Source of the DNA: Gigaspora margarita
Taxonomy: Eukaryota > Glomeromycota > Glomeromycetes > Diversisporales > Gigasporaceae
Reading direction: 5' to 3'
DNA length: 64,000 nucleotides
Assembly: GCA_009809945.1 (NCBI GenBank)
Contig: WTPW01000418.1
Location: forward strand, 111,826 to 175,825
This document shows positions 1-12,225 of this stretch, piece after piece (the stretch's first letter is position 1; each line of letters starts with the position of its first letter). The notes beneath the pieces are model-generated. The model was not told the origin of the DNA and did not search any database. It saw only the letters and a program-made list of their open reading frames with translations. The translations under genes and the position numbers were made by a program.

Positions 1-410
1 CCAGTGTAGAAGCTAGGAACAAAAATGGTCATTTTTCTACAAGTAAAAACACTTTTTTAAAAAAAATAAAACCTCTAAAAACAGTGTTGGCGCCTCAAAA
101 CGATAAAAATGGAAACAAATTCGATAAAAGTATAATTCCAATGAATACAATTTCTAGAGTCAAGGCTCTACAAGCAATGTTTATTCCGCAGATAATCATG
201 GAAATCATTTCGATGCAAATAATATCTCTACTAAAGTCTTCAAAAGATAAAGATAGAAGAAATTTCATTTTAGTCAATGACACCGTAGATGTCACATCAC
301 ATGCTCAAGACTCTTCAAATGAAGTTCATGCCGGAGATAGCCATGGAAATTATTCGATGCAAGTAAAACTTCCTTTAAACGAAATGGACATTCTCAAACC
401 AATTTATACG
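1..410 (+). pseudogene. Decayed copy of the Ser-rich tandem-repeat secreted protein gene (5' end cut by window)
   Basis: Conceptual translation in shifting frames gives the same repeats as the intact gene at 44829-47573. From base 3 it reads SVEARNKNGHFSTSKNTF (intact gene: SVDAKNKNGEYSASKSSN). From 158 it reads SQGSTSNVYSADNHGNHFDA (intact: SQGSSSKVSAKDGHGNHFDA). From about 294 it reads SHAQDSSNEVHAGDSHGN and, after a one-base loss near 350, FDASKTSFKRNGHSQ from 353. Stops and frameshifts make it non-functional. The order of units follows the N-terminal part of the intact gene, so this is a whole-gene duplicate rather than a stray repeat. It runs without a stop into the transposase relic that follows; where one ends and the other begins (about 395-450) cannot be fixed by eye. 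The gene start lies outside the window. Confidence 0.85.
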
Positions 411-3400
411 ATGTTAAAGACATTAACTTTAGCAATCCTTTACAAAATATTAATTTAGAAAGTAATATTGTGAATTTATCTAATGATGTTAATTTGTCTG
501 AGAATTTAGCAGATATGTCTTTTGAATTAGAGGATAACACATATTCAAAAAATTTTGAAGTCAATCCTAATACTGATATTCTTGAAGAATTTGAAAATAC
601 TTTGCAAGGATATTGTGAATTATCTGATGATATTTTAGTTAGTGCAGATTATTTTAAAGATATGCAAAATAATTCATCTGATGATGAAAATCAAAAATAT
701 GATGAATTTCCTAATGAAGCTTATGCTGATTTAATGGTTTTGGTTACAAAATATAAACTAAGTAATGCAGCTGGAAATGCAATTATCTCATTTTCTAATA
801 AGTATTCAAATCATTTCAAATCTCATTACCAAAAAATATTAAACAAGGAAAACTATTTATGAATAATATGAAATCTAATTTGTCATATATGAAAACTAAA
901 GTATTAGATCATGATAATACTGAGTATTTCTTATATCATATGCTATTAATGAGTTGTATTCAAAATATATTAGAAATTTCTGATATATCTCAAACTTTTG
1001 CACCTGAATATGAAGAAATGTATAAAACTACTAAGGTAGATTAACTTTAATAATATTTTTTAAATATTTATTTTTTTATTAATTTATATATATTTTTTTT
1101 AAAGAATGGTAAAAAAAATATTTATAAAGAGCAAAATAATGGAAAATGGTAGAAAAATACTCATAAAGTAATTACCAACTAGTACAAAAATTTTATCTAT
1201 TATTTTATATTCCAATGCTACCAATTGTGATTCATTGGGTAAAAGTTAGCTTTACCCAATATATTTATCACTTGGAAATATACCTACATGGTACGGAAAT
1301 AAACAGAATACAAAACAATTACTAGGTTATTTGCCAATAATAAAATCTTCTAATTTAGAAAAAGAAATAAATGACAAATATTTCATAAATGTTTAGATAT
1401 AATTTTAGAGCCAATTCAATCATTCTCAAAGAATGAAACTAATTTGTTACTTAATAACAATATATTTGGTTCTATCCAAAAATTTCAACAATAATCACAG
1501 ATTGGCCAGAAGCTGCAACCTTTTGCCTAACATATAAATCAACAAAGTCTAAACATCCTTGCTATTTTTGTTTAGTAAAAAAAGATAATTTAACAAATAC
1601 ATATCTCATTAAAGAAGATATAGAACTTAGAAATCATAAAAACATAAAATACTATTATAATAAGAATGAAGAACAAATAGCAAGCATTGAATTGGTACCA
1701 AATATTTTTTGGAAATTTAAATAAGTTAATATTCTAATTAATTAAATATGCGAATATATTTAAAATATTTTGAATAATTTTAAGATTTCAAAATTAATTT
1801 TCTATGTTGATTTTTAAATTAATTTTAAAATTTTTGAAACATTTCTAAATATTAAATATTAATTTAACAAAAATAAATTAATTTTAAAACTTTGAATCAT
1901 TGTGAAATATTTTAAAATAGCTTAAATTATTTTAAAAAAGATTAAAACTTTGTAATATATAATATATAATTTGATATTAATTTTTATTTTAGAAATATCA
2001 ATATTTACAAAGCTACAGTAATTGATAAAATGCATTATTTAGATTTGGGATTATTAAACTATTAAATTATTTTTATATATAATCTTTAAAAGAATTACAT
2101 AGAGCTTTAATACTTGATAAATTGAATAACAAATTAGTGAATATATCTAGATTCCAGAACTTAAAATATTCAAAAATGGAATTCAATCACTTTCTAGAAT
2201 TATAGTTAATGAATATCATAATCTTATGAAGTTATGATATTTGTTCTGAATAATCTAAATATCAGTGAAGCCTTAAATAAAAAGTTGTTAAAACTTTATG
2301 AAATTTGAAATAATATGTAATTATGAGTCTATTCTAAAATTTGATGACCAAAATTTGAAAGATTTTGAGGTAATTCAATATATTGCACAATATTTTGAAT
2401 TTAATCGATATTTTAATATTGTAATTAACTAATTTTAATAATTAATATTAATTTAATTATTTCTAGAATTTAATACTAAATTGGACTCAACAATTTATTA
2501 ATATTTTTTAAACATATTCTTCATCAGAATTAAAGTTTCCAAAATTACATTCATGTATATATTATACTATTGATTTAATTAGAAAGTATGGTACTTTAAA
2601 TGGATTCTCTACTGAAANCTATGAAAGTCTTCATAAAGATTTTGTTAAAGCACCTTATTNTTTAACTAATAAACAAAATNTAGAAATTCAAATAATGGAA
2701 ATGGTAATTATTTAAAATTTTTTAATAATATTTAGTATTTTTATAAAACTTTACTAACTTATTTTAAATTAAATAGGTTCAGAAACAGGCTATTGCAAAA
2801 AAATTATTAACAAGCCAACAAAAAATATTAAAACTATAAGTCCTTATAAATTTACAAAATTAATCTGGACTTTTAGTTTAAATAATGCTCAGGAATTTAT
2901 TAATCAACAATTATTAAAAGATTATAATTCAAGTTCTAAAATATATTTTGGACTTGAAAATTTTTAAAATATTTAACTATATATTTTAGTTCAACAAATC
3001 AAGTTAATTTAGGTAATTATATAGTTAAAATATATGGTACAATAATCTTAGAAAATGGAACTATAATTCAAGCAACTGATAATTTTTATGGAAAAGCCTG
3101 GTATAGCAATATAGCAGTTGCTATGAATTCTGAAGAACTATTTGAATATATATCAGATCAAGAAATTTGTTATAGACAAGTATTTTTTATAGTTTAAGGA
3201 TAGGGTGAATGTAGATCAATTTTTATATGATCTACATAATATATTAGATTCTTTATATAGTAAATAAAAAAATGCTTCTGATAAATCTTTTTAATATCTT
3301 GGCCAATTTGTATAAAATTTATAAAATATGTAGTTTTAAATAGTTTGTTTATAATAATGACATTGCACAATATCTATTGCTTTAATAAAATTAACTTCAC

Positions 3401-3860
3401 ATATAATTAAATTTATATAGGACGTTAAATGATTTTTGTAGGTTGCACAAAGAATTGCCTGATTCTAGATTGGCCAAATTTTGTGATGTTTACATATAAA
3501 TCGTATAAAATATGTTATACTAAGTTGATCTACAATCAATTTTATATGAAATTGGAAATTTGTACACCCTACCCTTAATTTTAATTTTTTAAAATACAGT
3601 ATTAATATAAATTTTTAATATTTAATTTTTAGATATATTTATAGTAAAACTTGAAAATAATAATGAAGCTTTAACACATAATCTAGCATTAATTCAGTGG
3701 TATAATTTAAAATCTAAAAAGAATCCATATCATTATGGATGTTCTAGACTTCAGTTAACTGAATTATTTAATTAATATTGAAGCAATTAGAAATTAAGTT
3801 TAGATAATTTTCTGCTTTGACAAAACAAATGAATATTTAGTAAACAAATATATTTTTAAT
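410..3860 (+). pseudogene. Plavaka-like (CACTA/EnSpm-type) transposase relic
   Basis: Fragments of one transposase occur in order on the + strand but are broken by stops, frameshifts and ambiguous bases (2618, 2660, 2680). Visible blocks: an acidic N-terminal stretch then DEFPNEAYADLMVLVTKYKL (470-862, no ATG); a piece starting at ATG 859; ILYSNATNCDSLGK and YLSLGNIPTWYGN (about 1200-1300); ITDWPEAATFCLTYKS then HPCYFCLV (about 1495-1590); DKMHYLDLGLLNY (about 2026); FPKLHS with GFSTExYESLHKDFVKAP (about 2520-2660); VAMNSEELFEYISD (about 3115); and LALIQWYNLKSKKNPYHYGC (about 3683). This block order matches the Zn-finger/Plavaka transposase family that I recall as abundant in Rhizophagus; the family call is from memory. 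A 377-bp TTAA-flanked element splits it at 3198. No terminal inverted repeats of the element were found. Confidence 0.75.
3198..3574. mobile_element. TTAA-flanked MITE with GGRTAGGGTG termini
   Basis: Both sides carry TTAA (3194-3197 and 3575-3578). The ends are inverted: GGATAGGGTG on the left, CACCCTACCC on the right, with a weaker continuation mentioning GATCTACA/TGATCTAC inside. No coding capacity. It interrupts the Plavaka relic just after FEYISDQEICYRQV. TTAA duplication is the hallmark of piggyBac-type insertion; these ends begin with GG rather than the usual CC, so the superfamily is tentative. A second member sits at 17277-17774. Confidence 0.75.
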
Positions 3861-4264
3861 AAAAAACTTAATATAATAAAATTATTTAAAAGATTTCGAA
3901 CCTATTAATCACAAAAATAATTATCACAAATATTTAAATAAACCAAAATAACTAAAAAATAAAAAGTTCAATATTTAATTTATTTTGAATATATGAACAT
4001 TTCAATTTATTAATAAAACAAAATTAAAATATTTTATTATAAAAACAATCTGAAAAAATTCAAAATATTTCACAAAACATAAACATTATTTTAAATATAT
4101 TAAAATATTAAACAAAAGTAGAAAAGACAGAAATTTAAATATATAACAAATTTTTAAAAGTATTTGCAAAATTTCAGAGTATTTAAAATTATTACTCATT
4201 CTAAAACTTTTGTTAGTAACTCAAAGTTAATCATCTTAATTGATGATATGCTAGTCATTTAGTG
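3861..4264. other. AT-rich stretch, no gene seen
   Basis: Very AT-rich spacer between the transposase relic and a foldback remnant. No open frame, hairpin or repeat stands out. Confidence 0.5.
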
Positions 4265-4505
4265 CAAGATCATAGTGTAATGTGATGCAGATCACTATGT
4301 AAATTACATAAGCAAAAAATGCCATAATATTTAATAATCATTTATATAAATATTTTTTATACTAAGTTAACATCTAATGCCCACTAATTGAAAGTTGTAG
4401 AGCTTATTAAGATGCATCTAAAGGAGGTGAGTCATCCAAATTGGCCCAGATTTGCTAATATATCTTTAAAAAACAATTGGCTGACTATATAAAATTACTA
4501 TGTTA
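4265..4505. repeat. Half of a foldback element related to 56767-57150
   Basis: Contains the block CTAATGCCCACTAATTGAAA followed by GTTGTAGAGCTT and a GCTGACTATATAAA end, which closely matches the left arm of the intact foldback at 56767-57150. The right arm is missing, so this is a truncated, CpG-poor copy. Upstream bases also share the GTAATGTGATGCA flank seen near 56737. Confidence 0.6.
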
Positions 4506-5110
4506 GCTATTATTTCTCTTCTTTGTTTTGACTATTATATTCGCTTATATTCGCTACTTCCTAAAAATAGTAGAGAAGTAAAAAATAACAAAAAAAATAA
4601 AAATAAAAAATTAGTAATACCATATTCCCCTGAAAATAAGCACCCTCAGGAGAAATTTTTAAAGCCAATATTCTCATAATCCAGTGATCAGATCTGTATA
4701 ATTTTGGTACCATTCAAATCAGCTTATCAAAATGTTTCAAATAGTACCAAAATTATACAGATCCAATTACTAGATCACAAGATTTTTGGCTTTAAAAAAT
4801 GCTCTGAAGGGGTGCATATTTTCAGAGGAATACAGTATTGTAAACTACTTACGCTCTTCATTGCATAATACTAGCTCTACAAACTTATATTCGCTTATAT
4901 TTGCTTATATTTGCTACATCCTAAAAATTGTAGAGAAGTAAAAAAATAACAAAAAAAAATGAAAATGAAAAATAGTAATAATTTAAACTACTTTCGCACT
5001 TCATCACATAATACCAGCTCTATACATATTTTTCTCACCCTCAGTTAGCTATTATTTCTCTTCACTCATATTTGCTACTTCCTAAACATAGTAAAGAAGT
5101 AAAAAAAAAC
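4500..5110 (+). repeat. Tandem repeat array, about three diverged units
   Basis: Three copies of a block reading GTTAGCTATTATTTCTCTTC, TATTCGCTTATATTTGC and CTACTTCCTAAAAATAGTAG then an A-rich run. They start near 4501, 4885 and 5045. A MITE (4620-4835) lies in the A-rich part after the first unit, so the array is older than the MITE. Short internal CTTATATTTG repeats are also present. Noncoding. Confidence 0.6.
4620..4835. mobile_element. TA-flanked MITE, CCGTATT...ATAAGCACC family
   Basis: Inverted ends: CCATATTCCCCTGAAAATAA on the left and TTTTCAGAGGAATACAG on the right, flanked by TA at 4618-4619 and 4836-4837. The interior is itself a near-palindrome (CCAGTGATCAGATCTG against CAGATCCAATTACTAG). 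It belongs with 14468-14683 (same interior) and, by ends only, with 53155-53396 and 55734-56009. TA target sites suggest a Tc1/mariner-pogo source. 216 bp, no coding capacity. Confidence 0.8.
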
Positions 5111-5840
5111 TATTTCACAGAAGTGTAAGAGTTTTTGAAATTGTTGGAGAATCTAGTAGGTTCTTGTGAAGTGGTGGAAAAGTTAGAGCTAGTGTTCTTG
5201 TACAGTACTAGAAAGTCAGATTGTTTCTTGCAAAGTTCTGAAAAAAGTTAGGAATAAATAAAATAAAATAAAAGTAAAAAAATAAGTAAAAAAAATAACT
5301 AAAAAACAAAATATGTAAGCAAACTTAATAAAAAAAAATAAACAAAGCCCCAAATCTCTATTTTTCTGAAATAAGAGTTCAAATTCAGAAATTGTCAAAA
5401 CCTAGTTGTGTTTTGTAAAGTGCTAGATTAACTTGCAAATACTTGCAAATACTTGCACCAAACTAAATTATTTCTCTAAAGAAGCGTGTTCTTACAAAGT
5501 ACTAGAATAAAATAAATTAATAAAAAAAATTTAAAAAAAAAACAAAAAAACAAAAACAAAAAGTATCAAATAAATAAGCAAAAACTTGCAAAAACTTGCG
5601 CCTAACTAAATCATTTCTCTAAAGAAGCAGTCTTGAAAATTTAGAAGAGTTCTTGCAAAGTGTTAGAAGTTTGAGTTGGCTTGTGAAGTCATATTGGTGT
5701 ACTTGCATAGTGCCAAAAAGTTGTTGGTTTTTTTGCAAAGGGCTGGTGTTCTTGTAAAGTGCCAAAAAAAATAAAAAACAAAAAAAAAACAAAAAAAAAA
5801 ACAAAATAAAAATAAAAAAAACAAAATAAAATGAAAAAAA
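5110..5840. repeat. Degenerate short tandem repeats with A-rich spacers
   Basis: A motif like GTTCTTGCAAAGTGCTAGAA recurs about ten times in diverged form (for example near 5160, 5200, 5225, 5410, 5490, 5645, 5750), separated by runs of AAAACAAAAA. No credible coding; the open frames here read poly-Phe/Leu from A-rich DNA. Confidence 0.55.
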
Positions 5841-7695
5841 CCAATGTAGAAGATCTAATTTATAAACAAAAGATCTAATCTAATTGTGTAATACAAAATT
5901 TTATTGATATATCATACAAAATTTCGCAAATATAGTCCAATGCGTGCTTGGTATGATACAGGTTACAGATTGCTTGGTTTCACAGTTCTAAAATATTTTT
6001 GAAATGTTTTGAACCTTTTTGAAACTACTACTATAATTTAAAAAATAAAAAACAAAATAAATGGGTAGCACTTCATGCCATAATGAATACGATAACTATT
6101 GATTAGCAAATATATAATGATTTATATTTTAATTACGATATTTATTGATTATAGATATATATCAATTTATAACAAGTTAATCAATGTATAACATTTAATT
6201 TTAATTTATATAAAATGATTATGTGTTATATATTGATATATAGCTACTTAAAATATTTCATAATGATATCTTGTTATTGCTTATTTATTTTTATATTTTA
6301 CTAGAAAAACTTTTAGTTTTTTAAAAAAATTTTTTTTTCTACAAAATCGAGCAATTGAATTGGTCAAATCACAGGGGCATAACATGTCACAGGTGCAACA
6401 AATTTTATTCCCTTATTATTATTATTATTATTTTATTTATTTTTATTTGCTAAATTTACTGCAATTCTATTAGCTCCAACCCATCTTACACCCCAATACT
6501 AAGTTAAAGGGTTCTATATTGTAGTTCTGTTTTTTTGTTTTTTTTGCGCAAAATTTTCTGCAATTCTATTGGCTCTAACCCAACTTCAAACCCAATCCAA
6601 AATTTGGCTAAATATATAGAACTTGCTGATTTAAGAGTTTCTGCACTGTAGAATGTATTTAGCACCTAAAAAATATATAATTATATATTATTTAGACAAA
6701 TAATTAATTATTAAAGTCTGGAAAGCTTTGGACAATCTTGGAAATTTGGATATTTTGAATATAGACAAGATCAAAAAAGGCTGTAAATAGTTAAAATATA
6801 TAATACTTTCTAGCTATACATGTTAACAAAATTATTTTGAGTTTGGGACCCAAAATTAAATTTTTTTAAAATTATTTTTGATTTATTTTACTTAAAACCC
6901 AAAATCTTTTGATATTTTTTTTTGAATAGATAAAATTTTAAGGAGCATAAATATATAAATTTTATTTGTTCTTTTCTATAAAAAAAATTAATTTATTTTT
7001 GGCCCAAAATAGGCATTTTTCAAAAATTAATTTTGGTAGTATGTATGGTCTGTACTTTTGTCAGTTATTATAAAGCCAAGCAAGTGAAGTTTGTTACAAA
7101 ACCCACAAATATATAGTAGTCTAAGTAACTAAATGATATTTAGTTATGTGATTTTATTATTCTTTGATTGGCTAAAGAGATCAAAAATATATAAACTATA
7201 TATTTCTGATCAGAGATGCCTTAATTTTTCTATAAATAATATTTACATATAAATTTCATAAAATTTAACATTAATTATAACAATATAAATAAAGCATGTG
7301 GTTTTTAAAATTGATGATCCAAATTTTAAAAAGCTATACTACAAAACTTACTTATGTAGCTGTTTTGTGTTATGTAAAAAATAACCTAATTCTATTTTAA
7401 ATTATTTATATAAAAATTTTTTTGTAAAATTTGGTAATTTTCTTTTTATAAACACATAATTTTTAAGTTATAAATCAAAAACTAAATAACATAGTACAAA
7501 TTTCTTGTTTAATATAAGTGCAATTACTCAATACTATAAAATTAAGGTAACATATGCAATCAAAAATGGCATAAAAGGTAAAATGATTTTGGAATAGAAT
7601 TTAGCTAGAGGCATTATTGCATAATTCTGGGTCAATGCACTACAATAAAAATTTAAATTTTCACTTCCAGGTTTTCATTATACAGTACTCTAGAG
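5841..7695. other. AT-rich intergenic DNA, no gene
   Basis: No credible gene. One diverged direct repeat is visible: TACTGCAATTCTATTAGCTC near 6460 and TCTGCAATTCTATTGGCTC near 6555, each followed by CAACCCA. A TTA microsatellite lies at about 6415-6435. The rest is unstructured AT-rich sequence. Confidence 0.5.
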
Positions 7696-8507
7696 TAGGG
7701 ATCACTTAAAGCCAGGTAATTAAAATTGATTAATATTATAGTTAGGGTTAGATAAAGAATAGAGAAAATGGTTTATATGTAGCAAAACCACAATTCCAAC
7801 ACTTTTATCATACAGGCAAATTTGATGCATATGATGATTATTTGAAGTGTAACAAAATTATGTACATTGTAAAAAACAATATTCTTGGCCACAACCAGCT
7901 TAATTCAGCTCGCATTTATAATTATTTTCTTTTTTAGATCATCCTACAAACATCCTACAAATCCAAATTAGAGGCTTGTCTAAAACCATGTACCCACATG
8001 ATATTTTGTATAAATTAACCAACCAGAGTCGTGAATTTTGTTTACACATATCAGCCTGAAGAAGACAAAAACAAAAAAAAATGCAAGAACATAAAAACGG
8101 CAGTCTAAATCTGTCTTAGGCCATTAATAAAAAATGCCGGGAAGGCAATTTTACCTATATATCTGTCCTAACCCTAACCCCGACCCTAATGCTAAATGGG
8201 CTCTAACCCTAAATTTAACTAAAATTTCAAAAAATCACGTGGGCACATGACTTTAGCCATCCCCAAATTAAGAAATCAACCCAAAAATTTAATTGGTTTA
8301 AATTCAAGATAATGACAAAATTGAAAATATCACATTAATGAAAATGCATGCAATCCGCCCATATGTTTAGTGGACCAAGACCAGCTTAGATAGCTATTTT
8401 TACAATTTTCATGTTTTTGTCTTTTTCATCTTACTTTGTTTTGTTCGGATGGATCCGGGTTACATATCGGGTAATCTCATAATGTACCTGGCTTTAAGTG
8501 ACCCTTA
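7696..8507. mobile_element. TIR element with TCACTTAAAGCCAGGTA ends
   Basis: Left end TAGGGATCACTTAAAGCCAG and right end CTGGCTTTAAGTGACCCTTA are inverted copies. No convincing target duplication was found. The middle (about 8060-8290: ATGCAAGAAC, CTGTCTTAGG, GCAATTTTACCTATA, CCCAAATTAAGAAATCAA) matches a second copy at about 48435-48630, so at least part is a dispersed family. Telomere-like CCCTAA runs occur near 8165-8210. No coding capacity. Confidence 0.6.
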
Positions 8508-8583
8508 GGGTACGCCAAGGACCTCGAACAATACTAACAGAGGTTATATTTGAGACATTAGCAGTTTTCTTATTTTTGCAAAA

Positions 8584-9068
8584 TAGTGAGTAATTATTAT
8601 CTGATGATTTTATGTAGTACAAAGAACATCGGTCTAATTATTAATATTTTCTTATGAAACTTTAAATGCTATAAACTTGCGTTTGTCATATTTAATTTAT
8701 ACAAAATTTTACATAAGTAAAATAACTCAATGTGAATTTTAAAATAAATGAGAGCTTTTTTTTAAAAAAATAATAACTGTTTCACAATTATTGCAGGCAC
8801 AGTACTATTTTATTTATAATGCTATAAATAAAATAGTATTTGCGCTTGCAATAAAAGTAAAATAAATGAAATAGTATGTTATTTTAAAAAAAAGCACTCT
8901 TTTTATTTTAAAGTTCACATTGAGCTATTTATATTTATGTAAAATTTTGTATAAATTAAATTTGACAAACGCAAGTTTATAGCATTTAAAGTTTTATAAG
9001 AAAACGTTAATAAGTAGACCGATTTTATTTGTACTACATAAAATCATCAGATAGTAATATACTCGCTA
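8584..9068. mobile_element. Foldback element, about 240-bp inverted arms
   Basis: The two halves are inverted copies: TCTGATGATTTTATGTAGTA near 8600 pairs with TACTACATAAAATCATCAGA near 9032, and GCTATAAACTTGCGTTTGTC near 8669 pairs with GACAAACGCAAGTTTATAGC near 8961. The centre is near 8825 (ATAAAATAGTA). Ends are TAGTGAG and CTCGCTA. It retains several CpGs. No ORF. Confidence 0.75.
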
Positions 9069-10681
9069 TAGATTTGATCTACATAATATACTCTAACAGT
9101 ACTAATATATGTAATAGTGAAAAAGAGTACATTAATAACTTAATGCATAAATTGCAATCTTGAAAGCCAAAGGCTCTGTTTCAATACGTTGTAATGTATA
9201 AATCTGCCTATTTGGTTTAAAAGCAAGCGATCATAATATCACATCCTTTGATAGTGCCGAACAATGCGTAAAACTATGTAATGGTGTAACATGCTTTTTC
9301 TAACAACGGGTTTTAAGTTGGATTTAGAAACTCATAGCTAATTAAATTTTTCGATATTTTACAATAAATTTGTGAATTGGTGCTGAGCAAGCACTTTTTA
9401 TTAAATTAAATTTAGATAAATAACCATGTCTAATACGTTATAGCGAAGATTGAATTTAAGCTTTTCTGGCCGATCATTGGTTATAGTAATGAGAATTTAC
9501 GATATAAATTATTACATAACTGATCATTGCGGGTGATGCTAAAATAATTCTTATTAACTGTTTCGTATCAAATAAACCTATAGTATTATGCATGGTTAAT
9601 AAGACTTTTAAGATTTAACCTTATGAACGAAACCATTTTTGATGGTTGGGGTTAAGGTGAGTACTAGGATTTTTTTCACAGTAGGTATGTGTTACAGTAT
9701 TAATATATTTGAAATATTTGTTACCATTGTGTACGATTGAGTACATATGACTTTTTTTTCCTGAAGATCCGCCTACTTTACTATATACTCTAAAATTTAT
9801 ATGTGAATTATTTTTATGACGTTTAAGGTCAAGGTGAATACTCATATTTTCCCTTTTCGTGCTAAATTAAGAGCGGGTTATAGGTAAATGTCTTTTTTCT
9901 AATGTATTTTTTCATGTGTCGGTACTAATTTATTTTACCGTATCATACTATTTATGTCATGTCGATTAAAAATTAATATAATGTAAAACAACGTTATTTC
10001 TCATTAGGAAAAGTTTATCAAATTAAAAATTTGTAAATCAATTTTCCTGAATGTCACTTTCCGAAAATTATTTTCATGATAAAGTTTACCAATCATATTT
10101 AAAGTATGGTTTGGCAAAATTTTGTGAAATGGAATACATTGAAAAAATCGAAGCTTCAATCGAGGCGTGAATAGACTTGGTCCAAGTAATTAAGATTTGC
10201 GTGATTATCTCTAGATTATGTCTAATTAGAAATCACAGGATTGAGTCTAATCTTTTTTTAGATTATTTAAGACTGGGTGCTCGTGATTTGATAATCTAAC
10301 TTGTAATTGTACTCAAAACGAGAAGTCCTCGCTTGTACACTTAATATAAATATCGAATATAATGCAGATATACGTATTGAAAATACTTAAGATTCGTATT
10401 TAAAAATACAAGGGATTTCAAGGATTGCACCGCTTCTGAATATTTGCATTAGCAGGAGTGTAAATATTTTCCCTTCCACAACATAAGTACATACGTATGC
10501 ACGTATTTACGGCGTGCATTTCAAAGCCTTTGTGTACGACTGTACTTACAGTACGACCTCGTTAAACACCTTTTGAACCGACGATCGATAAATAATAGAA
10601 CATGTGAGTAACCATAATAGGCCAACGTTTAACATTGAAATTTATAGGTTTTTCAACTTTCGATATGAATCTTTTATCAAA
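9069..10681. other. CpG-retaining intergenic DNA upstream of the kelch gene
   Basis: Composition changes here: CpG is common, unlike 0-8 kb. No gene is convincing. A 74-codon minus frame at 9621-9845 starts with ATG but consists largely of two diverged direct repeats (AAGGTGAATACTCA and AAGGTGAGTACTAG) and has no recognisable domain. The last few hundred bases should hold the promoter of the kelch gene; no clear TATA box was seen. Confidence 0.45.
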
Positions 10682-12225
10682 ATGTTATGCTTCTTTCTTA
10701 TATTAAGTGCAATATTTTCTTATGTAGTTTGTCAAATGCTTCCCAGTCCCCGATATTTACAGGCTAGCGCACTGGTTGATGCTAGATTTTATTTCTTTGG
10801 TGGATATACTTCAATTAATTCTAGTTTTACTAATGAAGTATGGTATCTTGATTTATCTGATATAACTACAACTTCATGGCATAAAGATGCAGATATGCCA
10901 GTAGAATATGTTCTTGGTAGCGCATGTGTTAGTCCTATTGATAATTCCACTGTATTGTTAGTGGGTGGAAAGATGAATACTCCCAATGGTCATTCTAATT
11001 CTTCAGAAATAAATATATTTAATTCTAATAATTCACAATGGAAAAGACCAAAGGTTAGATTAAGTAATATTGCCACAGCACGTATTGATATATCGGTAGT
11101 TAGTAAAAATGATGGGAAAATTTTTATTTTGGGAGGTATTAGTCCTGACTCAGCAGCTTGGTATGATGATATGATTATATTTGATTTTACTGTTATGGCC
11201 TGGTCAAAAGTGTCTCAGTTAAATGGACTTAAATACGCTGATTATACTGCTACATTATTACCAACTGGCCTTATAATTTATATTGGTGGGCGTTACAACG
11301 GCAAGAATACTTTAGCTAAGATGGATAATGTATAATTTTTTATTAGTTTAATTTCTGTTTTGAAATTTTTAAAAACTTTATTAATTAAAAAAAATACATT
11401 ACAGATTCTAATATTCGACACAAAATCTTCAAGTTGGTCAAATAAAGTAAGTAATAATATAAGTAATATTTTTATAATAATTATACCTATTGTAATGCTT
11501 ATGTATATTTTCTTATTTTTATTTTTTTTTTTTTTTGACTGTAATTAATTTAGATAGCCAGCGGTGTCTCTATTGGATCCCGTGTTGGACATTCAGCCGT
11601 TTTAAGTATGCATGCCACTAGATAAGATAAATTTGGGGGTTTTTTTTTAATTTTAATAATTCTTTGAAATATTCAATAGCATTAAATGGAAGTATCATTA
11701 TATATGGGGGTACATCAGACGATAGTAACTTGGGACCACAAGTTCTTCCTGACATTGCAGTGTTAGATGTAAATTCGTGGGCGTGGTCTAATCCAAAGAT
11801 TTCTCAAACAAATGCACCACCATCACTTACATTTCATTCTGCTGCGTTATATGGCAATTATATGATTATTACATTTGGTAATTATATAATCAAAATTAAG
11901 CTTGCTTTCGTTTATTATATGAAATTCTAATTATTTAAACTTACACTCAGGTCGAATTACATCTACATTTGCTGTTAAAAGTAATAATATGACACTTAAT
12001 AATAATATTTATATTCTTGATACACAAAACTACACCTGGATTAATACAACAAAGAATACTTCAGAAAAGGGAAAGTTTAATTATATACTTCTTTTCGGAA
12101 TTGGTGCATTGTTAGTGGCTTTTTCTCTTGTTGTTGTTTTGATATATAAATTTAAAACGCGACGCCAACGTCAATTTAAGAAAACTAATTCAATACATGA
12201 CACACTTAACGACGAAAGAATTTGA
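10682..12225 (+). CDS. Kelch-repeat type I membrane protein, five exons
   Basis: Exons 10682-11329, 11405-11446, 11554-11605, 11680-11877 and 11951-12225 join in frame (all GT-AG introns of 73-107 bp) to give 404 residues. The open frame extends 78 bases upstream, but only from a GTG; the first ATG is at 10682 and gives a good signal peptide (MLCFFLILSAIFSYVVCQ). Six kelch blades follow, each ending in a hydrophobic run plus GG: FYFFGGY, VLLVGGK, IFILGGI, LIIYIGGR, IIIYGGT and MIITFGR. A single transmembrane helix lies at about residues 358-381, followed by a basic tail (KTRRQRQFKK). Kelch blades form a beta-propeller, so an extracellular carbohydrate- or protein-binding propeller anchored in the plasma membrane is likely; the ligand is unknown. 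Such proteins form a large family in Glomeromycotina. Intron boundaries are my prediction. Confidence 0.85.
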
